The notes under the pieces are model-generated. The model had not been told where the DNA came from. It made no database searches and worked only from the letters and a program-made list of their open reading frames with translations. Of a stretch of 64,000 bases of DNA, positions 54,879-62,536 are shown one piece after another. Each line of letters starts with the position of its first letter. Position 1 is the stretch's first letter. Position numbers and translations under genes: made by a program. Location of the stretch: positions 62,001 through 126,000 of the forward strand of contig JAFLDV010000003.1 in assembly GCA_017302255.1 (NCBI GenBank), written 5' to 3'. The DNA is from Gammaproteobacteria bacterium (lineage in GTDB: Bacteria > Pseudomonadota > Gammaproteobacteria > Enterobacterales > Alteromonadaceae).

Positions 54879-54916
54879 AGGAATGCAAAATAAATTTACA
54901 TTTATTTTGCATTCCT
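54879..54916. repeat. Perfect 17-bp inverted repeat with TTAC loop
   Basis: AGGAATGCAAAATAAAT (54879-54895) and its exact reverse complement (54900-54916) surround TTAC. It lies about 115 bases after the LytTR gene. There is no T-run after it in either direction, so it is not a standard intrinsic terminator; a transcript through it would fold to a long AT-rich hairpin. It could be a factor binding site, an RNA-processing hairpin or the remnant of a small mobile element. Confidence 0.75.
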
Positions 54917-55061
54917 TATCAAAGTCATCTAACTTACTTTCTGTTAACCAAATTAACATTCATCAAATTGGCGATTCGCTAAACGAATCAGGCTTATGCT
55001 GAATATAAAAAAAAGTTTTAAATCAATGGACTTATCGAGATAGATGTAACCATGGAGGGCA

Positions 55062-55637
55062 ATGACAATGAATAGAAAGTTACCAAAGTTTATGCCAACT
55101 ACCTTTTTTACAGCAATTTATCAGCGAACTGCGTTCTTTGTTTATACGCTAATGTTTTGTACGCTCGCCATTTATGCAAATAGGGTAAAAGCGATCGATT
55201 ATGAATTACCAGAGTTGGTGATCACCGGTAAGCAATCTAACTATTCATCGACGCACATCGAGCCGCGTGCACTCAAAGTGTCATCGACTCGCCAAAGCAA
55301 CAATCTACCGAACAGCCGTCACCAGCCAAATGCTCAGACTAAACAAGATCCTGATTCCTTAAAGCAAGCTCACGCTAATCCGCAATCGACTTCAAAGCAA
55401 AGCAGTCGCGGTTATATCAGTAGCGCGCCTCGCGACAATACATTGGAACAAGTTCAAGATAACCACAGCAATGCATTGATTAGCGGCGCTTTGGTTGGGT
55501 CGCTCGATACCATCCGTTCACCACTTCGCCTCAGGAAGCATTTAGCCATTCGAAGTAGCAAAAACCAATTTATGAAAAGCTGTTTAATTAATGAGTGTTT
55601 TTCGGTAGGTGGCAAACAAAACTTTCTAGTTCGCTAA
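55062..55637 (+). CDS. Hypothetical exported or membrane-anchored protein
   Basis: A 191-residue protein with one hydrophobic segment (about 25-44, FFVYTLMFCTLAIYANRVKA) that may be a signal peptide or anchor. The mature part opens with YELPELVITGKQ, resembling the start of a TonB-dependent receptor plug (a VVTG-like motif), but no barrel follows. The rest is Ser/Gln/Asn-rich and probably disordered, with a Cys pair near the end (SCLINECF). GGAGGGCA precedes the ATG. I recognise no family. It could be a truncated gene. It is convergent with the dioxygenase gene. Confidence 0.55.
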   Translation: MTMNRKLPKFMPTTFFTAIYQRTAFFVYTLMFCTLAIYANRVKAIDYELPELVITGKQSNYSSTHIEPRALKVSSTRQSNNLPNSRHQPNAQTKQDPDSLKQAHANPQSTSKQSSRGYISSAPRDNTLEQVQDNHSNALISGALVGSLDTIRSPLRLRKHLAIRSSKNQFMKSCLINECFSVGGKQNFLVR

Positions 55638-55644
55638 CTTGCTC

Positions 55645-56451
55645 TTAGTGCCAAATAAATCCAGAAACCTTGCCGTTAAATAACCAATCCTGATAATTGC
55701 ACTCAGCTGCGCGCCCAGCAGCTGCTGCCGCGCCTGCACAGACATGCAATGGTAATAGATGCTCTGCTCGCGGATGTGAAAACAGCGCAGCAGGCGCCTG
55801 TTGCCAATTTGCCAGCATTGTCAGCGCTTGTGTCGGCTCTGCGGTCACAGCTTGAGTTAACCATTGATCAAATTGCGCACTTAGGCTTTGAGTTCTTGGA
55901 TCACCCGACATCAGCGCTCGTAGATTATGAAAAGACATACCCGAGCCAACAATCAGGACTCCTTGAGCTCGCAATTCGGCCAGCGCTTCGCCGACTTTAA
56001 TATGGGCTGCAGCATCTAAATTTCGCAACAAGGACATTTGCAGCACAGGCACATCGCCCTTAGGGAACATCAACATCAAGGGCACGAAGGTGCCATGATC
56101 AAAAGCCCGCTCGCCATCAAGCCGACATGGAATATCGCGCGCGTGCAGCAGATTTTGCACTTCTACTGCAAGCGCAGGCGCTCCGGGTGCGGTATAACGA
56201 TAATGATATGTCTCCGGCGGAAAACCGGAATAGTCATACAACATCCCTGGCGCTTGACTACTGGCTAATGCGACTTCATTGGATTCCCAATGTGCAGTGA
56301 TCAACAAAATGGCCTTTGGAACAGGCAACTGCGCAGCGATGGTGGTCAAAAAGGCTCGGTGATGCTGATGTGACGGATCATTAAGCAGCGGTAGAGGTCC
56401 GCCGCCGTGCGCAACAAATAGCACCGGCATCAATGCCATAGGATCAGCCAT
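55645..56451 (-). CDS. DODA-type extradiol aromatic ring-opening dioxygenase (YgiD-like)
   Basis: A 268-residue non-heme metal enzyme. The family marks are VLFVAHGGGPLPLL (metal His near residue 15), AILLITAHWESNEVAL (second His), DYSGFPPETYHYRY, FDHGTFVPLMLMFP and GVLIVGSGMSFHNLRAL, with LPLHVCAGAA near the end. E. coli YgiD opens L-DOPA at the 4,5 position. The physiological substrate here is unknown. It lies between two small accessory genes and appears to be single-gene. Confidence 0.9.
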   Translation of the reverse strand: MADPMALMPVLFVAHGGGPLPLLNDPSHQHHRAFLTTIAAQLPVPKAILLITAHWESNEVALASSQAPGMLYDYSGFPPETYHYRYTAPGAPALAVEVQNLLHARDIPCRLDGERAFDHGTFVPLMLMFPKGDVPVLQMSLLRNLDAAAHIKVGEALAELRAQGVLIVGSGMSFHNLRALMSGDPRTQSLSAQFDQWLTQAVTAEPTQALTMLANWQQAPAALFSHPRAEHLLPLHVCAGAAAAAGRAAECNYQDWLFNGKVSGFIWH

Positions 56452-56826
56452 GGATGTTTAATCCTCATAATTGAGTAAGTAACTGGTTCAAATGATAATT
56501 TCGCTTATTGCTCACTTGGTGTTTTGTTTAGGCAAGCAAACAGCATCATGCTGCGTTGCATACTAACGCAACGGGTATTAGCAACAAGTGCATTTAATTT
56601 GCCAGTTCAAAGCAAAAAATCGTAAGAACACTTGCCTTATGCCAAGGCACCAATACACCAGAACCGCGGCCGTTTAACCGTTTAGCCTTTAAATAAGCCG
56701 AATATCACTTTTCTTCACCAATACTTACGCCTGCCTTTTAATATTTAACCGTCGGCCACAAGGTGATGTCTCAAGCGTAACCTGCGCATCAGCAACTCGG
56801 CCATTACTTAAAAAACGGAGCTTACT
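56452..56826. other. Intergenic region without recognisable gene
   Basis: This 375-base stretch lies between the dioxygenase start and a small membrane-protein gene. It must hold two divergent promoters. I see no convincing ORF, hairpin or repeat. AACGGAGCTTACT just before 56827 serves as the ribosome binding site of the next gene. Confidence 0.5.
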
Positions 56827-57117
56827 ATGAACGAATTTATCGCTATGACCACCAACGCAAGCCCTATGTTTTGGCTGACGCTTATTCCTTTAGTACTGTT
56901 TATTTGGTTTGTGCCAACCTTGTTAGCGTTGTTCTTAAATCGACCTCATCTCAAGTACATCGCAATCGCCAACATTCCGGCTGGCATGTCGTTTATCGCC
57001 TGGGGCGCACTGATTGTTTGGGCGGTCGGTGGTAAGGTATCGCAAAAATTTGCCAATAAATTTTCCAACAAATTGCCTGAAGCAACCACTGCACCAGCAA
57101 AAAGCAACGAGCTGTGA
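56827..57117 (+). CDS. Superinfection-immunity-like small membrane protein
   Basis: A 96-residue protein with two membrane helices: residues about 14-36 (FWLTLIPLVLFIWFVPTLL) and about 46-68 (IAIANIPAGMSFIAWGALIVW), and a Lys/Ser-rich tail. The pattern W, then FVPTLLALFLNRPH, then NIPAG and GALIVWA, resembles the Imm_superinfect family named after T4 Imm, which blocks injection of a second phage genome. Most chromosomal members have no tested function. A role in phage exclusion is inference only. Confidence 0.6.
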   Translation: MNEFIAMTTNASPMFWLTLIPLVLFIWFVPTLLALFLNRPHLKYIAIANIPAGMSFIAWGALIVWAVGGKVSQKFANKFSNKLPEATTAPAKSNEL

Positions 57118-57495
57118 TCCAAGCCGTTATTTGAATACTCGATAGGTAAATCAGGCCCCAAATCTCGTAAATATTTGGGGCTCACTCATGCAATAAAATT
57201 AATATAAATCAATTGTATAAGTAAATTAATAGCGATTATCTGTCAAATATCTCAACTAGCCTTAGAGTTCACCATTTACCTTCATTGCCCGACAAATCTT
57301 GTAAGACAAAGAAGTTAAGCCCCTGCCTCGATCAATTCAAACCATTTAATGGCTTCAAGCACTGCCGAGGCTGTACGATTACAAAATTACACAGATGTGA
57401 ATAGATTTAATTGATGAATTTAGTTTATTAGCCTTTAATGAAAGTGCATTAAATGTGCAACATTACAATAAGACAGTTAATAAAAAAGGAACATC
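57118..57495. other. Intergenic region with a hairpin
   Basis: This 378-base AT-rich region has one clear structure: GCCCCAAAT (57155-57163) pairs with ATTTGGGGC (57173-57181) around a 9-base loop, about 40 bases after the small membrane-protein gene. No T-run follows on the plus strand, so it is at best a weak terminator. The rest likely holds the promoter of the M35 gene. No small ORF with a fitting start was found. Confidence 0.5.
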
Positions 57496-57981
57496 ATGAA
57501 AAACTCTAATTACCTGCTCGGTACACTCCTTGTTGCTGGCCTATTCAGCACGCAAGCAATGGCTGATGGCATCCGTGCGAGTCTGACATTAAACAAAACA
57601 AATTTTACCTCAGCCGAAGACATTAAAGTTTTAGTCACAATGACCAATGAAGAAGCGGTCCCGGTGCGAGTTTTAAAATGGTACACGCCAGCAGATGGAG
57701 TGGAAGAAGCATTATTTAAAGTGTCCGTTAATGGCGTAGACACCGAGTACCTTGGCGCCCACTATAAGCGTCCTGCGGCACAACCTAAAGACTATATCCA
57801 ACTCAAAAGTGGGCAAAGTGTCAGTTATGAAGTTGAGCTGTCATCGCTCTACGATTTAAGTAAAACAGGCCAGTATGAAATTAGCTATCACGCGGAATCT
57901 TATACTTTATTTACCAACACCCGGGGCAGGATAAAAAACTTGCTCGCCTTGGGATTACTGGCATCAGTTCCAGTCCTGTAA
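57496..57981 (+). CDS. M35 peptidase N-terminal fragment: signal peptide and prodomain
   Basis: 161 codons. The signal peptide ends at SAMA-like AMAD (about residue 24). The following beta-rich prodomain has LTLNKTNFTSAEDIKVLVTM, VLKWYTPADGVEEALF, YLGAHYKRPA and a QYEISYHAESYTLF edge. The last 17 residues before the stop (IKNLLALGLLASVPVL) do not fit the family and are the out-of-frame tail. AAAAGGAACATC precedes the ATG. In the AsaP1-type proteases this region acts as an intramolecular chaperone or inhibitor and is removed on maturation. Confidence 0.7.
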   Translation: MKNSNYLLGTLLVAGLFSTQAMADGIRASLTLNKTNFTSAEDIKVLVTMTNEEAVPVRVLKWYTPADGVEEALFKVSVNGVDTEYLGAHYKRPAAQPKDYIQLKSGQSVSYEVELSSLYDLSKTGQYEISYHAESYTLFTNTRGRIKNLLALGLLASVPVL

Positions 57982-58133
57982 GTTTTTACTTAGAAGCAAA
58001 GCAAGGTGGCATTGTTACCGCAGCTAAACCTGGTGATGGTGGCGGTACTACCGTAGGCGGAGTTACATTTAGCGGTCGTTGCAGTAACACTCAACAAACA
58101 TCAGTTCTCGCCGGTTTAGCAGCTGCAAAAACT

Positions 58134-58577
58134 ATGTCCGCTGATGCTAAAAGCTATTTGATGAGCTACGCGACTCCTAGCAATTCAGTTCGATATAACA
58201 CATGGTTTGGCAACTACGATGCAGGTCGTTGGAGTACAGTTCGAAGTAATTTTACTAATATCGACAGTGCTTTAAATACTCAGCCGCTGACCTTTGATTG
58301 CAGCTGCAAAAAGTCTTATTTTGCTTATGTATACCCAACTCAGCCATATAAAGTCTATTTATGTAATGCCTTCTGGACTGCACCAACTAGCGGTACTGAT
58401 TCAAAAGGCGGCACAATAGTGCATGAGATGAGCCATTTTAACGTAGTTGCAGGCACAGACGATATTGCCTATGGTCAGACCGCGGCCAAATCACTTGCAA
58501 TCAGCAACCCAGCAAATGCAATTCAAAATGCTGACAGTCATGAATATTTTGCTGAAAATACACCTTCGCAAAATTAA
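58134..58577 (+). CDS. M35 peptidase catalytic fragment (frame-shifted part)
   Basis: 147 codons counted from an internal Met; the coding frame itself is open back to about 57905. It contains the whole aspzincin core: FGNYDAGRWSTVRSNFTNI, a Cys-rich LTFDCSCKKSYFAYVYP, YLCNAFWTAP, the HEMSH zinc motif (about residue 100 of this fragment) and GTDDIAYG. No ribosome binding site precedes the Met, so it is unlikely to be translated separately; expression would need the shift described for the full locus. Confidence 0.6.
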   Translation: MSADAKSYLMSYATPSNSVRYNTWFGNYDAGRWSTVRSNFTNIDSALNTQPLTFDCSCKKSYFAYVYPTQPYKVYLCNAFWTAPTSGTDSKGGTIVHEMSHFNVVAGTDDIAYGQTAAKSLAISNPANAIQNADSHEYFAENTPSQN

Positions 58578-58623
58578 TCAGACCTTAGGCTAATTTGACT
58601 GCCTATCTAGAGTTTGAGCTAAG

Positions 58624-58664
58624 AACGGGTTATGGTAAACACAACACCATTATCCGTTTTTTTT
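58624..58664 (+). terminator. Terminator of the M35 gene, abutting the next start codon
   Basis: AACGG...ATGGT on the left pairs with ACCAT...CCGTT on the right with mismatches in the middle, followed by a run of eight Ts (58657-58664). The ATG of the next gene comes one base after the T-run, so that gene has no visible ribosome binding site unless it is read from within. Confidence 0.65.
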
Positions 58665-58665
58665 C

Positions 58666-59172
58666 ATGCACAAATTCATTGTTGTTTGTTTAATTCTAGG
58701 AATGATTATGCCTGCCACTGGCCACTCAGCAGAGCGCTTGCCGCTTGCCTGTAATGCAAGCCCCGGCGATAAACCATGGCAGCTAAAGGTAACTTTTCAT
58801 AATCGCGGACCTGCTCCTTTTGTTATTTTACGTTGGCACAGTCCATTAGATGCTTGGTTTAGTGAGTTTTTGTCAATTGAACAACTTGGCCAGCCAATTC
58901 CTTATATGGGTGCCAAAGCCAAGCGTGGCGCCCCGTCTGAAGACGATTTGTTATTGTTACTACCCAATTCCGAACACACTGAATTACTTGATTTGACTCA
59001 GGCTTATCAATTGCACAATGAGCCAGCGCTCATAAAATTTTCGTCGATTGCAGTTCAGGAAGTTCAGCTAGATAAGCCCCTCACTTGGCAACCAGAAATG
59101 CAACTATCTTTGGAGTGCCCAGAGTTAATGTTTCCCCTCATTGATCAGCTGCCAACTGGAATTTCCAAATAA
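58666..59172 (+). CDS. Stand-alone secreted homologue of the M35 prodomain
   Basis: A 168-residue protein with a signal peptide (about 1-22, VVCLILGMIMPATGHSA) and a single beta-rich domain. Line by line it resembles the adjacent M35 prodomain: both have an L-x-VT strand, an N residue, P, then LRWHSPLD (versus LKWYTPAD), G, YMGAKAKRGAP (versus YLGAHYKRPAA), D, L and a Y-x-L near the end. No zinc motif is present. A protease inhibitor or external chaperone for the neighbour is the natural guess. The start has no Shine-Dalgarno; the preceding bases are a terminator T-run. Confidence 0.7.
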   Translation: MHKFIVVCLILGMIMPATGHSAERLPLACNASPGDKPWQLKVTFHNRGPAPFVILRWHSPLDAWFSEFLSIEQLGQPIPYMGAKAKRGAPSEDDLLLLLPNSEHTELLDLTQAYQLHNEPALIKFSSIAVQEVQLDKPLTWQPEMQLSLECPELMFPLIDQLPTGISK

Positions 59173-59675
59173 CTGGCGCACATAGTTGAATGCATTTTTA
59201 GTATGCAAAACGCAATCGGAGGTAGTCGGCAATATGTCACTGCATCTCATCGAATTATTGCTACACAGGATGAGTAATACTTTTGAAAGCTGACCGCCTA
59301 TCACTTGAATTAGGTTGCTTTTGTGTGACCAAAACGTTATTTTGCGTCTATTAATTTTTGTTTATCAACTGGCAAACCGGCCAATTTTTAGCGATTTTGG
59401 ACCTGCTTTATTTGCATGGGCACGTTTTTATCTTTTGTTAGTCGGCCAAGTTTGTTGATAGGATCCGTGATTATCTCGCAGCTACTTAATTACGAAATCA
59501 CAAAATTAATAGTCTAGTTGTTTGATATCATTAGTTTTGATGTTTTGACGGGTTATTTATTGACTCAAAAACCTAACTAATGTCTTTATTGAAAGTTTAT
59601 TTAATCAGATGGAGCACAGAGTTCAGCGACTTTTGATTAATTTTTTACGTAACATATAAATTTAAAAGGATTTTT
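59173..59675. other. AT-rich intergenic region
   Basis: A 503-base region with no convincing gene. A 19-codon frame (59234-59293) follows GGAGG at an 11-base distance but has no other support. The last 30 bases hold the AAAAGGATTTTT ribosome binding site of the lipoprotein gene. T-runs are frequent, but no clear hairpin is visible by eye. Confidence 0.5.
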
Positions 59676-60032
59676 ATGCGCCTGTTTTTAACCGCTATGT
59701 TGTTACCCTTTGTTCTGACCGCTTGCGTGAATATAAAAGTCGAACCTAAAGGTATAGTAGACGATACCGTGAAGGCGAGTAAGGACCTCTATAGAACCGT
59801 TAAGGCAAAATCTAAGGATATGGAGGAGCGAGTTTACACTTATGTCGTTGCGAATGAAGTGCCAGAAAACGACGTAACTGCAACTGAACAATGCTTTGCT
59901 AAACTGAAAGAACTCGCGAACAGCGCTTCAAAAGTTAAGCCACAACTTTTCGACCAGCGCTCTGAAATCACTACGGTTGACGGTCACCGCGCGGTTCGCT
60001 GCAGTCTCACCTCATTAGTGAAACTAAACTAA
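59676..60032 (+). CDS. Small hypothetical lipoprotein
   Basis: A 118-residue protein with a lipoprotein signal (MRLFLTAMLLPFVLTAC, lipobox LTAC, Cys 17). The mature part is charged and probably helical (VDDTVKASKDLYRTVKAKSKDMEERVYTYV), with a second and third Cys near residues 73 and 111. Family not recognised. The AAGGA ribosome binding site is well placed. Confidence 0.65.
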   Translation: MRLFLTAMLLPFVLTACVNIKVEPKGIVDDTVKASKDLYRTVKAKSKDMEERVYTYVVANEVPENDVTATEQCFAKLKELANSASKVKPQLFDQRSEITTVDGHRAVRCSLTSLVKLN

Positions 60033-60344
60033 ATATTAAATTGCCCCTTTAAACTAGCTTTTGCCGGCAAATATTAACTTATTGGTCGGCAATTTCGCGG
60101 TTTGCAAGCTATTACACTTCCCCTTCTCAGTTAAAAACTCACGCGGAAGCTTTGAGCATTAGCCGATTTCATCATGACGCCGAGGGTTCATGCTTAAGTG
60201 TATTCACAGCAGCTTCTACTCAAACCAAAACGCAAAACGCGCTCTACTTAATGCCTTCAACATTTATTTGTCCAAAGCGATTAGCTTGATTTTTAAACGC
60301 ACGTACCCAATTAATCGAACTGTGTAATAAATTAGGAATTGAAC
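60033..60344. other. Intergenic region without recognisable gene
   Basis: This 312-base stretch separates two small genes. I see no ORF with a fitting start, no strong terminator and no repeat. TTAGGAATTGAAC at its end is the ribosome binding site of the next gene. Confidence 0.45.
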
Positions 60345-60593
60345 ATGGACTCTTTGGCTGTGCAGCTTTTGGCATATGCGGGCGCGGCCGTTGCGGCGGT
60401 TTTAGGAATGTGGGCGATGATTAAAATAATCGCTTGGGCAAAAGGCATGTCAACTGGAGCCTACCTCACCCTTGCGATCTTTCCGCTAATTTCGTTATTC
60501 CCGATACCACCAACTGAAATCAAGAAAATAGAGAGGATCAAGCAAGAACAGGTGAAGCAAAAAGAAGAATCTGGCGAACCACCGAAAAAGTAG
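60345..60593 (+). CDS. Small two-helix membrane protein, function unknown
   Basis: An 82-residue protein with two hydrophobic segments (about 6-28, LLAYAGAAVAAVLGMWAMIKII, and about 38-55, YLTLAIFPLISLFPIP) and a very charged C-terminal tail (EIKKIERIKQEQVKQKEE). I use the ATG at 60345, seven bases after AGGA. No family recognised. Confidence 0.6.
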   Translation: MDSLAVQLLAYAGAAVAAVLGMWAMIKIIAWAKGMSTGAYLTLAIFPLISLFPIPPTEIKKIERIKQEQVKQKEESGEPPKK

Positions 60594-60682
60594 CCGCCAG
60601 AACTGGGAAATTTATAAGCAAGGTCAGTAATTTATAAACATCGAAATTGTGTGTCTATCGACACTCTGGCACCACAATAGCA

Positions 60683-61213
60683 TTAGGCAAATAATGCGGA
60701 AAACTTATGCTGCAGCAATGGCTTAAGCGCAAATGTAATAAGTTTGCCGGCTTGCTCCAAAAAGGCAATTTGCTGAGCATTCCAGTTCATCACTTCCCCG
60801 ACATGCTCACAACAAAACACCCCAACTAATTGACCATTGTAGCGAATACCAACATCTAACAACGAATAGATGTCGTTAGGTTCGAAATATGGCTCGTTAA
60901 AACAAGCGGTCGCGGGATGTTCAGCGGCGTGCGGAGCGTTAATGCCGCCGTCATCACGCATCGCCTCGAAATAAGGAGCAAAGTCGTCCTCATGCAAGGC
61001 AATCCCATGATAATGCTCATTTTTATTCGAATCATACAAATCAATTGCCACAATTTCTTGCAGTAATGAATCTGAATAAAGCCACAGACTCGCTCTCGAG
61101 CACTTTAACTGGAGCGTGATTGTTTCGGTCAGTTGTCGATAAAAATCATCGCTATCGATTTGATTGTCTTTAAAAGCTTTGATCAACAGCAATAACCCAG
61201 TTTGGTCTAACAT
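60683..61213 (-). CDS. GAF-domain protein
   Basis: A 176-residue cytosolic protein made of a single GAF domain: CSRASLWLYSDSLLQEIVAIDLYD, HEDDFAPYFEAM, YSLLDVGIRYNGQLVGVFCCEHVGEVMNW and NAQQIAFLEQAGKLITFAL. GAF domains bind small molecules or sense redox state; several cysteines (including FCCEH) are of interest. No output domain is attached, so it likely signals by contact with another protein. It is convergent with the small membrane-protein gene. Confidence 0.85.
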   Translation of the reverse strand: MLDQTGLLLLIKAFKDNQIDSDDFYRQLTETITLQLKCSRASLWLYSDSLLQEIVAIDLYDSNKNEHYHGIALHEDDFAPYFEAMRDDGGINAPHAAEHPATACFNEPYFEPNDIYSLLDVGIRYNGQLVGVFCCEHVGEVMNWNAQQIAFLEQAGKLITFALKPLLQHKFSALFA

Positions 61214-61368
61214 AACAACTCCCCATCAAATGATTAATCTGCGCTTGTTCTCAATTGCCTTGATAAAATTCGGCAACTATCAAAGTTATAGCAAGCCAAT
61301 CGCACAGTGCCAGTATGAACATTTACTTTTTCACGCTGGCACACAGCCGACTCTCAGTTGTGACGGTG

Positions 61369-62388
61369 CTAGTTTTGCTGCTGGCGATACCATTCGCCGA
61401 GGATTAATGAGGCGGCAACGCTGACGTTTAATGATTCGACCTTGCCGGAGCCTGGGATTTGTAGAGCAATTTCAGCATTATTGGCTACGGCTTGTGACAC
61501 GCCGTCCATTTCCTCGCCAAACACAATCACCACCTTAGCGGGCAATGTTGTTTGATACAAAGATTTGCCAGCATGACTGGAGGTGGTAATCAAGGTATAG
61601 CCTGCTTGTTTGCAAAGCTGTAACGCCAGCGGCAAACTCTCACAGGACAGCCCTTGCACAAACTCAAGACCACCTTCGGCGGTGCGTGCTGCGGCGCCGG
61701 ATTGCAATAAATCAGGTTCCGTCATCAAAATTCCAGAGACACCAAAATGCGCACAGCTGCGCGCTATTGCGCCTAAGTTATGCGGATTACCGACACCATC
61801 CAGTGCTAACAAGCAATCCTTTTTATGTTTGCGATTAAGCGTTAAGTAACTGGCAATATTCAGATTTTCGCGTTTTTTCACGACTAGAACCACACCGCCA
61901 TGATGTTGACTACCGGCAATTTTCTCAAGTTCCGCAGCATCGACTAAGTGGTAAGCCTTTTTATTGGCAGCCAAGTACTTCATTACATCGGCAAAACGCC
62001 CAGCATATTCAGGCTGCAAGTACATTTTCACCACAGCTTCCGGACGCTCAGTAAAACAAACCCGACAAGCATTTTCGCCGTGCACCCGACTTTCTTGTTG
62101 CTCCTGTTGTTTCAGAAGACCGGCTGAAATTGGTTTATTTGCAGTTGGCTTTTCGGTTTTGTCGCTGGTATGGACGTTGGCTTTAGGTTTTGCTGATTTC
62201 CATGGCTTTTGCAATAAATCACGCGCCGGGCCTTGGCGATCATCACGGCCTTTACTGCCTGCGCTTTTATCGCTGCCTGCCCGATTCGATTTCGCTGGCC
62301 GCGAACGATTTTCCTCTGAACGCCCTGCTTCACTGCGTGGTGCTGATTGGGAACGAGATTTGTTATTTGGTTTTGCAGGGTAAGCCAC
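61369..62388 (-). CDS. SpoU/TrmH family RNA 2'-O-methyltransferase (YfiF-like)
   Basis: A 339-residue methyltransferase. The first 90 residues are basic, Ser/Lys/Arg-rich and disordered (NKSRSQSAPRSEAGRSEE). A substrate-binding domain follows (NACRVCFTERPEAVVKMYLQ, then VDAAELEKIAGSQHHGGVVLVV) and a SPOUT knot with CLLALDGVGNPHNLGAIARSCAHFGV, VVIVFGEEMDGVS and LQIPGSGKVESLNVSVAASLIL. E. coli YfiF (345 aa) has the same order. Its RNA target is not certain. Confidence 0.88.
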   Translation of the reverse strand: MAYPAKPNNKSRSQSAPRSEAGRSEENRSRPAKSNRAGSDKSAGSKGRDDRQGPARDLLQKPWKSAKPKANVHTSDKTEKPTANKPISAGLLKQQEQQESRVHGENACRVCFTERPEAVVKMYLQPEYAGRFADVMKYLAANKKAYHLVDAAELEKIAGSQHHGGVVLVVKKRENLNIASYLTLNRKHKKDCLLALDGVGNPHNLGAIARSCAHFGVSGILMTEPDLLQSGAAARTAEGGLEFVQGLSCESLPLALQLCKQAGYTLITTSSHAGKSLYQTTLPAKVVIVFGEEMDGVSQAVANNAEIALQIPGSGKVESLNVSVAASLILGEWYRQQQN

Positions 62389-62536
62389 GTTAAATCCTCA
62401 AGAGTCGATTGCCAGCGTGTTGACCGCCGAAAAACCGCTAGTTTAGCCTAAAAACCGGCTCGGGCGAAGATTGGACTTGAGTTTGTAAAAATCCGCAGTA
62501 AGCTTGCGCCCATTCACCCAGTTTGGATTTGAGCCC

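Larger units (their letters stand above)
57496..58577 (+). pseudogene. M35 (deuterolysin/aspzincin) metallopeptidase, reading frame broken by -1 shift
   Basis: Two frames together encode one secreted M35 zinc protease of about 360 residues. The first frame (57496-57981) gives signal peptide and prodomain; the catalytic part continues in the -1 frame from about 57905 to 58577 (KLARLGITGISSSPV, SFYLEAKQGG and so on) without a stop. The aspzincin signature is complete: TIVHEMSHF with both His ligands and the Glu, and GTDDIAYG with the Asp ligand. The domain plan resembles Aeromonas AsaP1 (signal, prodomain, catalytic domain; about 343 aa). The break falls near a CCCGGGG run and an in-phase A AAA AAC heptamer (57933-57939), so it is either a one-base loss, a sequencing error, or programmed -1 frameshifting. 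Confidence 0.75.

Noticed and set aside
59234-59293. 19-codon frame after GGAGG in the 59.2-59.7 kb gap
   Set aside because: The spacing of 11 bases is long, it has no conserved feature, and short frames like this occur by chance.
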